Positions 52,012-60,496 of a DNA stretch of 64,000 bases are shown here, piece after piece. The DNA comes from Saprospiraceae bacterium (GTDB taxonomy: Bacteria > Bacteroidota > Bacteroidia > Chitinophagales > Saprospiraceae). The notes under the pieces were generated by a model. The model saw nothing but the letters and a program-made list of their open reading frames with translations, had not been told where the DNA came from and did no database searches. A program made the translations under genes and the position numbers. The DNA lies in assembly GCA_016715405.1 (NCBI GenBank), contig JADKAE010000003.1:124001-188000 (forward strand), given 5' to 3'. How positions within the stretch are numbered: the stretch's first letter is position 1; every line of letters starts with the position of its first letter.

Positions 52012-53235
52012 ATGAAGAGAACTATACCCGCCAAACACCGGTTACTGATCAGCTTATTATTTGCCGGTTTGTCCATTTCTGCGCACGCACAGTGGCTGGC
52101 GGGGCAATGGACCGGCATGGTCTGGCAAGATCAGGCCGGCAGCAGTTTCAGCTATAGGGTTTCGCTCCAACAAACCGGACAAGTGCTGAGCGGCACGGCT
52201 ATTTCTGCCAACCGCTCCATTGAAGCCCGCTTTCAGATCAGCGGCTATTGGGACGGCAGCACGCTGGCGCTTCAGGAGGTAAAGCAAACCGCTCCCACAT
52301 CACCAAAATGGTGTTTAAAATACGCTACCCTGTACGTCAGTACCACCCGCGACTCTGTCATCCTCGAGGGCGAATGGCGCGCCGACGGCTGTAAACCCGG
52401 CAAGATGCGGCTTAGCAAAATAAAAACGGGCGAGCTTACCGATCTGCAGGTGGAGTCGCCCCTCACACTGACCGGCCCCTGGAAAGGCCGCCTCTCCCAA
52501 TCGGACCGCGACTACGGTTTTTATTTTGAAATTGACCTGCTGCCCGCCGCACAGGGCACTTCCAGTATCAGCTCCGACGGCCCCGGCGGCAATGCCACCC
52601 ATGCTCTCAATTGGCAGTTTGCGGCCGCCGACAGCACCATCGAAATCCGGGAAGTGGAGGTCTCCGCCCGTTCCAATCCCGACTGGAAATGGTGCGTCAA
52701 AACTATGCGGCTGCGCCTGCGAAGAGAAAGGCTGAGCTATATATTAGAAGGCGATTGGCAAGGCCATATCGAAGGGCTTACCCCCGAAACCGGCGCCTGC
52801 GCCCCGGGAAAAGTCACCCTCGAAAAACCTGTTTTGACACAAACCATCAAAACGGAAACCCAACCCCGGCAGGACGCCTACAGCGCCGAAACCGGTAGAG
52901 AAGTAAAAATCGATCACGTGGTAGAGGTGAGTAGCCCTAACGTGAAGCTTCGCATCTGGGACAACGGCACCGTCGACGGCGACGTAGCCACCATCTTCCT
53001 CAACGGCAAACGCATCCTGAAAAGCCACCGCGTCGCCAAGCGCAAGGTAGTAATCCCAGTGTCGCTGGCCACCGACAACAACATATTGATCCTGCACGCC
53101 GAAGACCTGGGCGATATCGTGCCCAATACCGTGGCCGTATCGGTAGACGACGGCAAACGCGACCAAGTGATCATCCTCAGTTCTAACCTGAGCCAAAGCG
53201 GCGCCATCCTGATCCGGCAGTTCAAAATGGAATAA
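52012..53235 (+). CDS. Exported protein with duplicated Cys-containing domain
   Basis: 407 residues. Signal peptide MKRTIPAKHRLLISLLFAGL ending SAHAQ. Two copies of a domain of about 115 residues: LAGQWTGMVWQDQ ... KWCLKYATLYVSTTRDSVIL ... GCKPGKMRLSK, and LTGPWKGRLSQSD ... KWCVKTMRLRLRRERLSYIL ... ACAPGKVTLEK. The paired Cys in each copy suggest one disulfide apiece. The last 110 residues (VKLRIWDNGTVDGDVATIFL, NILILHAEDLGDIVPNTVAV) are a beta domain seen at the end of other Bacteroidota exported proteins. Not recognised beyond that. Confidence 0.85.
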   Translation: MKRTIPAKHRLLISLLFAGLSISAHAQWLAGQWTGMVWQDQAGSSFSYRVSLQQTGQVLSGTAISANRSIEARFQISGYWDGSTLALQEVKQTAPTSPKWCLKYATLYVSTTRDSVILEGEWRADGCKPGKMRLSKIKTGELTDLQVESPLTLTGPWKGRLSQSDRDYGFYFEIDLLPAAQGTSSISSDGPGGNATHALNWQFAAADSTIEIREVEVSARSNPDWKWCVKTMRLRLRRERLSYILEGDWQGHIEGLTPETGACAPGKVTLEKPVLTQTIKTETQPRQDAYSAETGREVKIDHVVEVSSPNVKLRIWDNGTVDGDVATIFLNGKRILKSHRVAKRKVVIPVSLATDNNILILHAEDLGDIVPNTVAVSVDDGKRDQVIILSSNLSQSGAILIRQFKME

Positions 53236-53304
53236 ACCCGACTTATCGCCGTATCCCATCGACCAATAAGCGGGTCAGGCTGTTTCCATCCTCACTTTTT
53301 CATT

Positions 53305-53312
53305 TATCTTTG
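53305..53312 (+). promoter_or_regulatory. -7 element of lepB
   Basis: TATCTTTG lies 27 bp before the lepB ATG, the usual place for a Bacteroidota -7 box. The -33 region (TGTTTCC) is a poor match. Confidence 0.5.
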
Positions 53313-53338
53313 CAGCGCAAGAAAAAAATCACCACAGA

Positions 53339-54922
53339 ATGAGTATACTGATTTTCGTACTTATCTCATACATTTTGCTGAGTATCAGCTTGATGAAAGT
53401 TTTCGAGAAAGCCGGAGAAGCCGGCTGGAAAGGCCTCGTGCCCGGCCTCAACTTTGTAGTCTGGAGCAAACTGGTGGGCAGAAAAGGCACGTATGCAGCC
53501 TGGCTGCTGTTTCCTATCGTCAATATTTTCATCTACGCCGGCCTCTGCGTCGATATGGTTCGCTCTTTCAAAAAATACAGCTTTTGGCATAGCGCCATAG
53601 CCGTCATATACGCCCCACTGGCGTTTTTTTATTTGGGTTATAAAAAAGAAGAAACTTACGACGGCCCCACGCTTGAAAAAGAAGCCGCCTACGCCCAGCA
53701 AATTCACGAAGCCCAGCAGTCGGGTAACGGCCGCCAGCTTCAGAAATTGATTGCCGCCAATCCTTACAAAAAAGGCGCGGTTCGGGAATGGGTGGAAGCC
53801 GTGGTATTTGCCGTTTTTGCAGCCGCTTTTATCCGCATGTTCCTCATAGAAGCCTATGTGATCCCTACCTCCTCTATGGAAGGTTCTTTGCTGGTGGGCG
53901 ACTTCCTGTTTGTGAGCAAGGCGCACTACGGCATCCGCATGCCTCAAACTGTGTTGATGGTGCCGCTTTTGCACAACCGCACTCCCATTTTGAATCGGGA
54001 GTCTTACATTTCCAAACCAAATTTGCCATACAAACGCCTGCCCGCCCTGGAAAAAATCGACAATAACGACCCCGTTGTGTTTAATTATCCGGAAGGCGAC
54101 AGCGTATACGTTTTCCCCGAAAGAACATGGAGTGTCAACGACTACCGGCGCGGCACCGTAGCGATGGGCAACGAATTCCACAACATGGCCATCCAATCGG
54201 GTAGAGCCCCGCTTGTGGTGCGCCCCAACGACAAAAAAGACCACTATATTAAGCGTTGCATAGCTATATCCGGCGATAGCCTCCAAATTCGCGATAAGCA
54301 GGTGTATATCAACGGCAAACCCGCCCAAAACCGGAAATACCTGCAATACTCCTACACCGTCAGCTTCCCCAACGGCGCCGTTAACCAACGCAACTTCGAA
54401 AAATGGGGCATCAGCGAGGAAGACAACCGCCCTACCCGGTCTCCTTACATCCGCGTGATGTATTTGTCGGACGAGCAGAAGGCTAAAGTCCAGCAAATGG
54501 ATTCCAGCATTATGATCGTGCCTGTGGATTACGGCGCGGAGGGCAATTCACGCAGTAACCTGTTCCCCCACGATCCGGTGCATTTTCCCAATTGGAATAT
54601 CGACGATTACGGTCCGATCTATGTGCCTAAAAAAGGCGTGACGGTAAAAATCAGTCCGGAAAATATCGCCCTCTATCGCCGCATCATTTCCAACTACGAA
54701 GGCAACAAGCTGGAAGAAAAAGACGGCAAAATATACATCAACGGCCAGGAAGCCGGCCAGTATACATTCAAGATGAATTATTACTGGATGATGGGCGACA
54801 ACCGCCACAACTCAGAAGATTCTCGCGTGTGGGGTTTCGTACCCGAAGACCATATCGTGGGCAAACCGCTGTTTATCTGGTTTTCCACCAAAAATGCAAG
54901 TATCCGTAATGGTATCAACTGA
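53339..54922 (+). CDS. lepB: Signal peptidase I
   Basis: 527 residues, long as in other Bacteroidota. Residues 1-95 are a DUF5684-type membrane domain (WKGLVPGLNFVVWSKLVGRK). The S26 catalytic part follows: membrane helix EWVEAVVFAVFAAAFIRMFL, nucleophile Ser in IPTSSMEGSLLVGDFLFVSK (about 180), general base Lys in HYIKRCIAISGDSLQ (about 303), and box E MMGDNRHNSEDSRVWGFVPE. Removes signal peptides of exported proteins in the inner membrane. Its stop overlaps the presumed start of the TonB receptor gene. Confidence 0.96.
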   Translation: MSILIFVLISYILLSISLMKVFEKAGEAGWKGLVPGLNFVVWSKLVGRKGTYAAWLLFPIVNIFIYAGLCVDMVRSFKKYSFWHSAIAVIYAPLAFFYLGYKKEETYDGPTLEKEAAYAQQIHEAQQSGNGRQLQKLIAANPYKKGAVREWVEAVVFAVFAAAFIRMFLIEAYVIPTSSMEGSLLVGDFLFVSKAHYGIRMPQTVLMVPLLHNRTPILNRESYISKPNLPYKRLPALEKIDNNDPVVFNYPEGDSVYVFPERTWSVNDYRRGTVAMGNEFHNMAIQSGRAPLVVRPNDKKDHYIKRCIAISGDSLQIRDKQVYINGKPAQNRKYLQYSYTVSFPNGAVNQRNFEKWGISEEDNRPTRSPYIRVMYLSDEQKAKVQQMDSSIMIVPVDYGAEGNSRSNLFPHDPVHFPNWNIDDYGPIYVPKKGVTVKISPENIALYRRIISNYEGNKLEEKDGKIYINGQEAGQYTFKMNYYWMMGDNRHNSEDSRVWGFVPEDHIVGKPLFIWFSTKNASIRNGIN

Positions 54923-54975
54923 GCCTGCTGCTGCTAGCCCTAAACACCGCTTTCGCCCAATCGGAAAAAGCGATA

Positions 54976-57435
54976 GTGACCGGCATTGTCACCGATGCGG
55001 AAAGCAACGCGCCAGTTGAACTGGTGACCGTTTATGTAAAAAACACTACCAATGCAGTAGAGACGGCCGCCAACGGCCGCTATCGCATCGAAGTGCCCGC
55101 CAACGAACCGGTTGAAATCACCTTTACCCGCATCGGCTACAAAGAAACTACCGCCAGCCTTTCGGCTATGCCTGCCCGAGGCATTCGCCAGGTGGACGTG
55201 TCGCTGGCCTCCATGGAATCCGAACTGGAAGTGGTGGTTCGCGAAAGCAAAATCGAAGACGCCGGCATGATGCGCGAAGACGTTACGCAACTCAAACTGC
55301 TGCCCACTACTACCGGAAACCTCGAAAGCGTGTTGCCCCACCTCGCTTTGGGCGCCAGCAGCGGCAGCGGGGGCGAACTCACCTCTCAGTACAACGTGCG
55401 CGGCGGCAATTACGACGAAAACCTGGTGTACGTCAACGACTTTGAAATATACCGCCCACAGCTAATCCGCGCAGGACAACAGGAAGGACTCACCTTTGGC
55501 AATATCGACTTGCTGCAAAGCTTGTCGTTTTCTTCGGGCGGTTTTGAAGCCAAATACGGCGACAAGATGTCTTCCGTGCTCGATGTAAAATACAAACGCC
55601 CCGATAGCGTGCGTGCTTCTATCGGACTCAGCTTCCTGGGCGGCTCGGCGCATATCGAAGGCAGCCTCAAACCCGGTAAAGACCCCTACAAACGACTGCG
55701 CTACCTGGTGGGCGCCCGCTATAAATCTACCCGCTACCTGCTGGGTACGCTGGATATAACCGGCGAATACACGCCCAATTTTAGCGATATACAGGGTTAT
55801 GTGACATACGACCTGAGCCACGATTTGCAAATCGGTCTGTTGGGCAATTACAACCGCAGCGTGTACCGTTTCAAACCCGTAGAACGCAGCACGGGCCTGG
55901 GCCTGGTCAATTTTGCACTCGAGCTGTTCAGCGTTTTCGAAGGCCAGGAAGTCGACGACTTTACAACCAATATGGGAGGCGTTACACTCACTTACCTCCC
56001 CGACCGCGAGCGAAACCCCTACTTCCTCAAATTACTCGCCTCCACCTTCCGCAGCGACGAAAACGAACGCATCGATATCATCGGCCAATACAGCCTTCGC
56101 CAGATCGAATCCGACCAGGGCAGCGACAATTTTGGAGAGGTGCTCGCCGAACTCGGCGCCGGCACCCAGCACCAATATGTGCGCAATTTTCTCAATATCC
56201 AACTCACCAATGTAGAGCACAAAGGCGGTATCGAATTGCAGATGCCCCACAGCAGCAAAGAAATTACCAGCAGCCATTTTTTGCAATGGAGCGCCAAATA
56301 CCAGAATGAGCAGGTACAAGACTGGCTCAACGAATGGGAACGCCTCGACTCCGCCGGCTATTCCCTGCCTTACGATACGACCCAACTGCTGCTCTATAAC
56401 GTACTCAAAACGCGCAATAACCTCAACTCCAACCGTTTTTCTGCGTATCTCATGGATACCTACACCTGGCGCAGGGAGAGCGTGGCGGAATTTCGCTTTT
56501 CCGCAGGCGTTCGCGCCTCCTACTGGGATCTCAACGGCGAAATGATCATTTCACCACGCGCGCAACTGCTCTACAAGCCGCTGGCCGGAAAAAGCGATAT
56601 TGCTTACAAATTATCGGGCGGACTTTATTTCCAACCGCCCTTCTACCGCGAGATGCGCGGCTTCACCGGACAGGTAAATACCTCGCTGCAATCGCAGAAG
56701 TCGGCCCATATCGTCGGCGGCTTTTCGTACGATTTTTATTTGGGTAAAAATAACCCGAAGAAGTTCCGCTTTATCACAGAAGCGTATTACAAAAGGCTCT
56801 GGGATTTGGTTTCTTATGAAATCGAAAACGTGCGCATTCGCTACTCGGGTTTCAACGACGCCACGGGTTACGTCACCGGCATCGACTTCAGGGTCAACGG
56901 AGAATTTGTGCCCGATGCCGAATCCTGGATCAACCTGTCGTTCCTGCGCGCGCGCGAACAACTCACCGGTGTGCAGCACCTCCAGCGCGAAGTCGGGCAA
57001 ACCGAAGCCACGCCTGTAAAAGACGTGCCCCGCCCCACCGATCAATTCATGACCCTATCGATGTTTTTCCAGGACTACCTACCGAAAAACAAAAATTTCA
57101 AGATGCACCTCAACTTTACGGTGGGCTCGGGCTTGCCATTCGGCCTCCAGGGTAATAACCGCATCTACCGCAATACATACCGCTTTTCGCCTTATCACCG
57201 TATCGATATCGGCTTTTCGCTGGCGCTCTGGGATGAGTCGCGCCGAAACAAAAAGCCCAACCACTTCCTGCGCTTTTCCCGCAGCTCCTGGCTCAGCCTC
57301 GAAGTGTTCAACCTGATGCAGGTGCAAAACCAGGCCGGCAACACCTGGATAAAAACGGTTTTCAACCAGCAGTACGCGATTCCCAATTATCTCACTTCGC
57401 GCCGTATCAATCTGCGGTTGCGTATGGACTTCTAA
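54976..57435 (+). CDS. TonB-dependent receptor with carboxypeptidase-regulatory-like domain
   Basis: 819 residues from a GTG at 54976; the true start must be further upstream, because the signal peptide LLLLALNTAFAQ is encoded at 54925-54960 in this frame with no start codon. An ATG at 54909, inside lepB, would fit if one base near 54918 were out of place. N-terminal regulatory-like domain (VTGIVTDAESNAPVELVTVY), plug with VLPHLALGASSGSGGELTSQ and YNVRGGNYDENLVYVNDFEI, then the barrel ending NLRLRMDF. Not a SusC (no SusD next to it). Imports an unknown ligand. Confidence 0.92.
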   Translation: MTGIVTDAESNAPVELVTVYVKNTTNAVETAANGRYRIEVPANEPVEITFTRIGYKETTASLSAMPARGIRQVDVSLASMESELEVVVRESKIEDAGMMREDVTQLKLLPTTTGNLESVLPHLALGASSGSGGELTSQYNVRGGNYDENLVYVNDFEIYRPQLIRAGQQEGLTFGNIDLLQSLSFSSGGFEAKYGDKMSSVLDVKYKRPDSVRASIGLSFLGGSAHIEGSLKPGKDPYKRLRYLVGARYKSTRYLLGTLDITGEYTPNFSDIQGYVTYDLSHDLQIGLLGNYNRSVYRFKPVERSTGLGLVNFALELFSVFEGQEVDDFTTNMGGVTLTYLPDRERNPYFLKLLASTFRSDENERIDIIGQYSLRQIESDQGSDNFGEVLAELGAGTQHQYVRNFLNIQLTNVEHKGGIELQMPHSSKEITSSHFLQWSAKYQNEQVQDWLNEWERLDSAGYSLPYDTTQLLLYNVLKTRNNLNSNRFSAYLMDTYTWRRESVAEFRFSAGVRASYWDLNGEMIISPRAQLLYKPLAGKSDIAYKLSGGLYFQPPFYREMRGFTGQVNTSLQSQKSAHIVGGFSYDFYLGKNNPKKFRFITEAYYKRLWDLVSYEIENVRIRYSGFNDATGYVTGIDFRVNGEFVPDAESWINLSFLRAREQLTGVQHLQREVGQTEATPVKDVPRPTDQFMTLSMFFQDYLPKNKNFKMHLNFTVGSGLPFGLQGNNRIYRNTYRFSPYHRIDIGFSLALWDESRRNKKPNHFLRFSRSSWLSLEVFNLMQVQNQAGNTWIKTVFNQQYAIPNYLTSRRINLRLRMDF

Positions 57436-57439
57436 TATT

Positions 57440-57625
57440 ATGGCGAGAAGAAATAGTACGCCCTCCCCCACCCCGCAGCCCAAACGCCGCCCTATGGGTC
57501 AGCTCATTTTGTTGCTGCTGGGCGTGTTTATCCTGTTTTCTATAGCGCTCCAAAAATGCGGGTTTAAAGTAGTCAACAACTCCGAAGATTCGGAGATTAT
57601 TGACAAGCCGCACCGAGGTTATTGA
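57440..57625 (+). CDS. Small single-pass membrane protein
   Basis: 61 residues, MARRNSTPSPTPQPKRRPMG then one helix (QLILLLLGVFILFSIALQKC) and a short acidic tail. The basic start predicts a cytoplasmic N-terminus. 5 bp after the receptor gene, so cotranscribed. Function unknown. Confidence 0.65.
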   Translation: MARRNSTPSPTPQPKRRPMGQLILLLLGVFILFSIALQKCGFKVVNNSEDSEIIDKPHRGY

Positions 57626-57700
57626 TGTGCTGATGTGCTGATATGCTGATGTGCTGATTCCGGACGATTCGTCATTCGTCATTCGTCATTCGTCATTCGT
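57624..57700. repeat. 8-bp (ATGTGCTG) and 7-bp (TCGTCAT) arrays
   Basis: Four units of GATGTGCTG/GATATGCTG-like 8-mers pass into five units of TCGTCAT that end inside the C-terminal codons of the converging T9SS gene (stop at 57693). Another fusion of two unit types in one locus. Confidence 0.9.
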
Positions 57701-58985
57701 CCAGGATCAAGAATTTAAACGCTGCTTCCTTCCCGGCATGGCCGAATAATACCAGCACATAGCTACCTGGGGGGAGATGCGACACCTCTATTTCTGCCTT
57801 TTGGCGCCAGTCGCCTTTTGCCATTGTGATACCGTTCATATCCACAATTTGCCATTGCAGGCCGGGGAGGAATTTCCCAGTTGACTCAACGACTAATGTT
57901 TCTCGCACTGGGTTGGGATACACAGATACTGCCACTCCAAATACCTGGATGGTACCCGTAGGCGTAATAAAAACCGTCTGCCCCGCCGCGTTGGCGCAGT
58001 GGGCGTTTTCCGCATTCAGGGTTACTTCGTAAGCGCCGGGGCCGACATATCCATGTATCGGAGAAACCTCGTTGCTATTTTGGCCGTCGCCGAAATCCCA
58101 GGAGTAGGTGTCTGCATTAAGCGACAAGTTGTTGAACGTCACCTGGTAGCCGTCGATGGTATAATCGAAGGCTACCTGCGGGCGGGGATATACGGTGATA
58201 TAGTCTTCCCACCACAACGTGTCATTGCCGAAAGGCGAATACAATACCAGGGTTACGTCGTGTACGCCCGCCAGTTCGTAACTCACTATTGGTTCATCTG
58301 CTGTGGAAGTAGCCGGCTGGCCGCCCGGAAACAACCAGCTTAAGGCGTCGTAATCGCCGGTAGAAGTGTTATAAAACTGCGCTGTAAAGGGCGTGCAACC
58401 CTCTCTTTTATCAGAAGTAAACAGGGCCTGCGGCGGCAATCCAACCGTAACCTGCTGGGAAATGAAGGTATTGCCACAAGGCGTGTTTACAGTGAGTGTG
58501 ACGGTATAGTTGCCGGCAGTAGCGTAATTATGGGTGGGTGAAAATGCTGCGCTCGTATTACCGTCGCCAAAATCCCAGGAAAAAACACCGGGAAAGGCTG
58601 TAGTATTGGTGAAAGCGGTTGTAAGTCCATTGGTCAAAAAACTAAAAGACGGGGCGCCCGTTGATTCCACCATTAATACAATAGGATCGGAATACACCGT
58701 GCTGAAACAATCGCTTTGCAAAGCCAGCCGGTAAGTCAGGCCGTTTTGAGAAGCAGCCACGTTTAACAGAGCAAGCGTATCATCGTACACACCATTAATA
58801 ATGAGGCTATTGCTCATATAGACAAAACCTGCGCCGGTATCGACCTGCCATTGCAGCTGCAGGTCGAAGCCGGAGACTTGCACCGGGAATAACGGGTTTG
58901 GCCGGCGCAGGCCGTCACTATTAGGGGTTGATTTAGCACCATCGGCGCGGTATTGGGTTCTTGTCCTTCCGGGAGGGGCGTCCAT
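57693..58985 (-). CDS. PKD and T9SS sorting-domain protein, C-terminal part
   Basis: True coding in this frame starts near 58890 (LFPVQVSGFDLQLQWQVDTG). It has Ig/PKD modules (SWDFGDGNTSAAFSPTHNYA, YSWDFGDGQNSNEVSPIHGY) and a type A T9SS sorting domain (VSVYPNPVRETLVVESTGKF ... GSYVLVLFGHAGKEAAFKFL). The sorting domain directs export through the type IX system and anchoring to the cell surface. The final residues LILDE lie in the heptamer array. Continues the next entry. Confidence 0.9.
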   Translation of the reverse strand: MDAPPGRTRTQYRADGAKSTPNSDGLRRPNPLFPVQVSGFDLQLQWQVDTGAGFVYMSNSLIINGVYDDTLALLNVAASQNGLTYRLALQSDCFSTVYSDPIVLMVESTGAPSFSFLTNGLTTAFTNTTAFPGVFSWDFGDGNTSAAFSPTHNYATAGNYTVTLTVNTPCGNTFISQQVTVGLPPQALFTSDKREGCTPFTAQFYNTSTGDYDALSWLFPGGQPATSTADEPIVSYELAGVHDVTLVLYSPFGNDTLWWEDYITVYPRPQVAFDYTIDGYQVTFNNLSLNADTYSWDFGDGQNSNEVSPIHGYVGPGAYEVTLNAENAHCANAAGQTVFITPTGTIQVFGVAVSVYPNPVRETLVVESTGKFLPGLQWQIVDMNGITMAKGDWRQKAEIEVSHLPPGSYVLVLFGHAGKEAAFKFLILDE

Positions 58986-60265
58986 GTAGGCCCGATCCCT
59001 GAAGATCCGTTGGCGCCGGCCTGTGCGCCATTGGGGCTGTCGGAGCAGGCGCTTGAGTTATAACTTATACCGGAAGTACCACCGTTGACCGATATCATCG
59101 CGGGGTTCACCGTGCATACCACCCTACCTCCGCTTCCACCGCCGCCGGGGCCGTGGCAACGGTCGGCGGCACTGTTATTTACGCTGCCGCCTGCGCCGCC
59201 GTTGGCGGATACCGTCAGTGGCCCGATAATAGATGTGGTACGCAGATAAACCGTGCCGCCGCCGCCGCCGCCGCCTGCGCCATCGCCTATGCTGGATACG
59301 GCCGCGAGGCCGTTGGCCTTAATCGAGCGGCCATTACCGGATATAAAAGGCGTCATAATAATAGCGATACCGCCGCCTGCGCCGCCGGCAGTCCCCACGT
59401 CGTTATTTTCGTGGCCGGCGCCGCCGCCGCCGCCCATAAAAAGGCGTTGTGCTTCGAATGCAGCGGCTTTGCCGCCGCGTCCGGGAAATTGGCCGTCGCA
59501 GCCAAAGGTGGTGGGTTCGTTGTTTTCGCCGCCTATTCCGCCGCTGGTTACATTGGCGCCGCCGCCGCCGCCGCTGTTGTGGTCGTTGCCGCCGCCGCCG
59601 CCGTTGGCCTGGGCGCCGCGACCGGCTTCCTGTCCGGGTAAAAATGCGGCAATGCCTTCTCCTTTGGCGGCGCCGCGCCAGTTGTTGAGCCCGTAGGAAT
59701 AAGCGCTGACGTTGACCAGCCAGCTGCAGTCGTTGCCGTCGTTGATATCCGCTACGCCGCCCCGAAAGCCCTTGCCGCTCACGTCGATGTCGGCCATCAG
59801 GGTTAGACTGCCGGTGGTTTCAAACACCAAAACGCCGCCGGTGGCGCCGTTCCAGGGGGCGGCGCTTAGTTCGCCGCTTACTACAGCCTCGGCATAAACC
59901 GGCCAGGTAACCGCTTGTACTTTCCCATCGAGCTGGTAGTTGTGATAAAGCGCTTTTTCCAGGATTATCGTATTGCCTGCCACTGAAGCTATGCGTGCCC
60001 GTTCATACCGGCCGCTGCTACGGTAATCCGTCACATCGCCGAAAGCGGCGGAATTGGAGGTATTAATCAGCGCGCCCTGCATCTGCATCAGCAGCAAATA
60101 CTCACCGGCCACAAAATTAGATGCATCGCTAACGGTAAGCGTATGGGTACAAGTGTCGATACCGGTAACCGCAGCATAGTGATTGATCACGCCCGATAGT
60201 TGGGTTTGAGCCGGCAATAACCCGGCAGTTGCCAGGCCGATAAGAATGAGCCAAATAAATCGCAT
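58814..60265 (-). CDS. Gly-rich surface protein, N-terminal part
   Basis: ATG at 60265, signal peptide ending LLPAQ. Residues 20-160 are beta-rich (CTHTLTVSDASNFVAGEYLL, GGVLVFETTGSLTLMADIDV), then about residues 205-400 are Gly/Asn-rich with many G-G-G-G-G runs (ANGGGGGNDHNSGGGGGANV), a pattern of Bacteroidota adhesin-like proteins. At about residue 455 (TACAGQTRYSR) the frame goes wrong and the next frame continues. Full length about 855 residues. Antisense ORFs over the Gly-rich part are artefacts. Confidence 0.9.
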   Translation of the reverse strand: MRFIWLILIGLATAGLLPAQTQLSGVINHYAAVTGIDTCTHTLTVSDASNFVAGEYLLLMQMQGALINTSNSAAFGDVTDYRSSGRYERARIASVAGNTIILEKALYHNYQLDGKVQAVTWPVYAEAVVSGELSAAPWNGATGGVLVFETTGSLTLMADIDVSGKGFRGGVADINDGNDCSWLVNVSAYSYGLNNWRGAAKGEGIAAFLPGQEAGRGAQANGGGGGNDHNSGGGGGANVTSGGIGGENNEPTTFGCDGQFPGRGGKAAAFEAQRLFMGGGGGAGHENNDVGTAGGAGGGIAIIMTPFISGNGRSIKANGLAAVSSIGDGAGGGGGGGTVYLRTTSIIGPLTVSANGGAGGSVNNSAADRCHGPGGGGSGGRVVCTVNPAMISVNGGTSGISYNSSACSDSPNGAQAGANGSSGIGPTWTPLPEGQEPNTAPMVLNQPLIVTACAGQTRYSRCKSPASTCSCNGRSIPAQVLSI

Positions 60266-60306
60266 AGGTGATGACGTTTATACGCTTTCAAAGGTCGTAA
60301 ATTTTT

Positions 60307-60369
60307 AGTGAACAGTGAACTGTGAACTGCTCTGGGATCGGTTCACAGTTCACAGTTCACAGTTCACAA
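60307..60369. repeat. 7-bp array with inverted copy (GTGAACA / GTTCACA)
   Basis: GTGAACAGTGAACTGTGAAC on the left pairs with GTTCACAGTTCACAGTTCAC on the right, around a 14-bp loop. It lies between two divergent genes just upstream of the rpsP promoter, so here it cannot be a terminator of rpsP. Confidence 0.92.
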
Positions 60370-60389
60370 ATAAAAAAAACACACTTGGG

Positions 60390-60420
60390 TTGGCGGCTAT
60401 CGTGGAAATACCTATCTTTG
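60390..60420 (+). promoter_or_regulatory. rpsP promoter
   Basis: TTGG at 60390-60393, 19-bp spacer, TATCTTTG at 60413-60420: exact Bacteroidota -33/-7 consensus, leaving a leader of about 70 nt before the ATG at 60497. Confidence 0.75.
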
Positions 60421-60496
60421 CGCTTCGTTTGAAAATGCCCGTAGCTTGCTCAGCAAGGTAAACGGGAATGGTTGCATAAAATAAACCTATAAGGCA

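Noticed and set aside
59153..59696. Several Ala/Pro-rich ORFs on the plus strand
   Set aside because: They are the antisense of the Gly-rich part of the T9SS protein.
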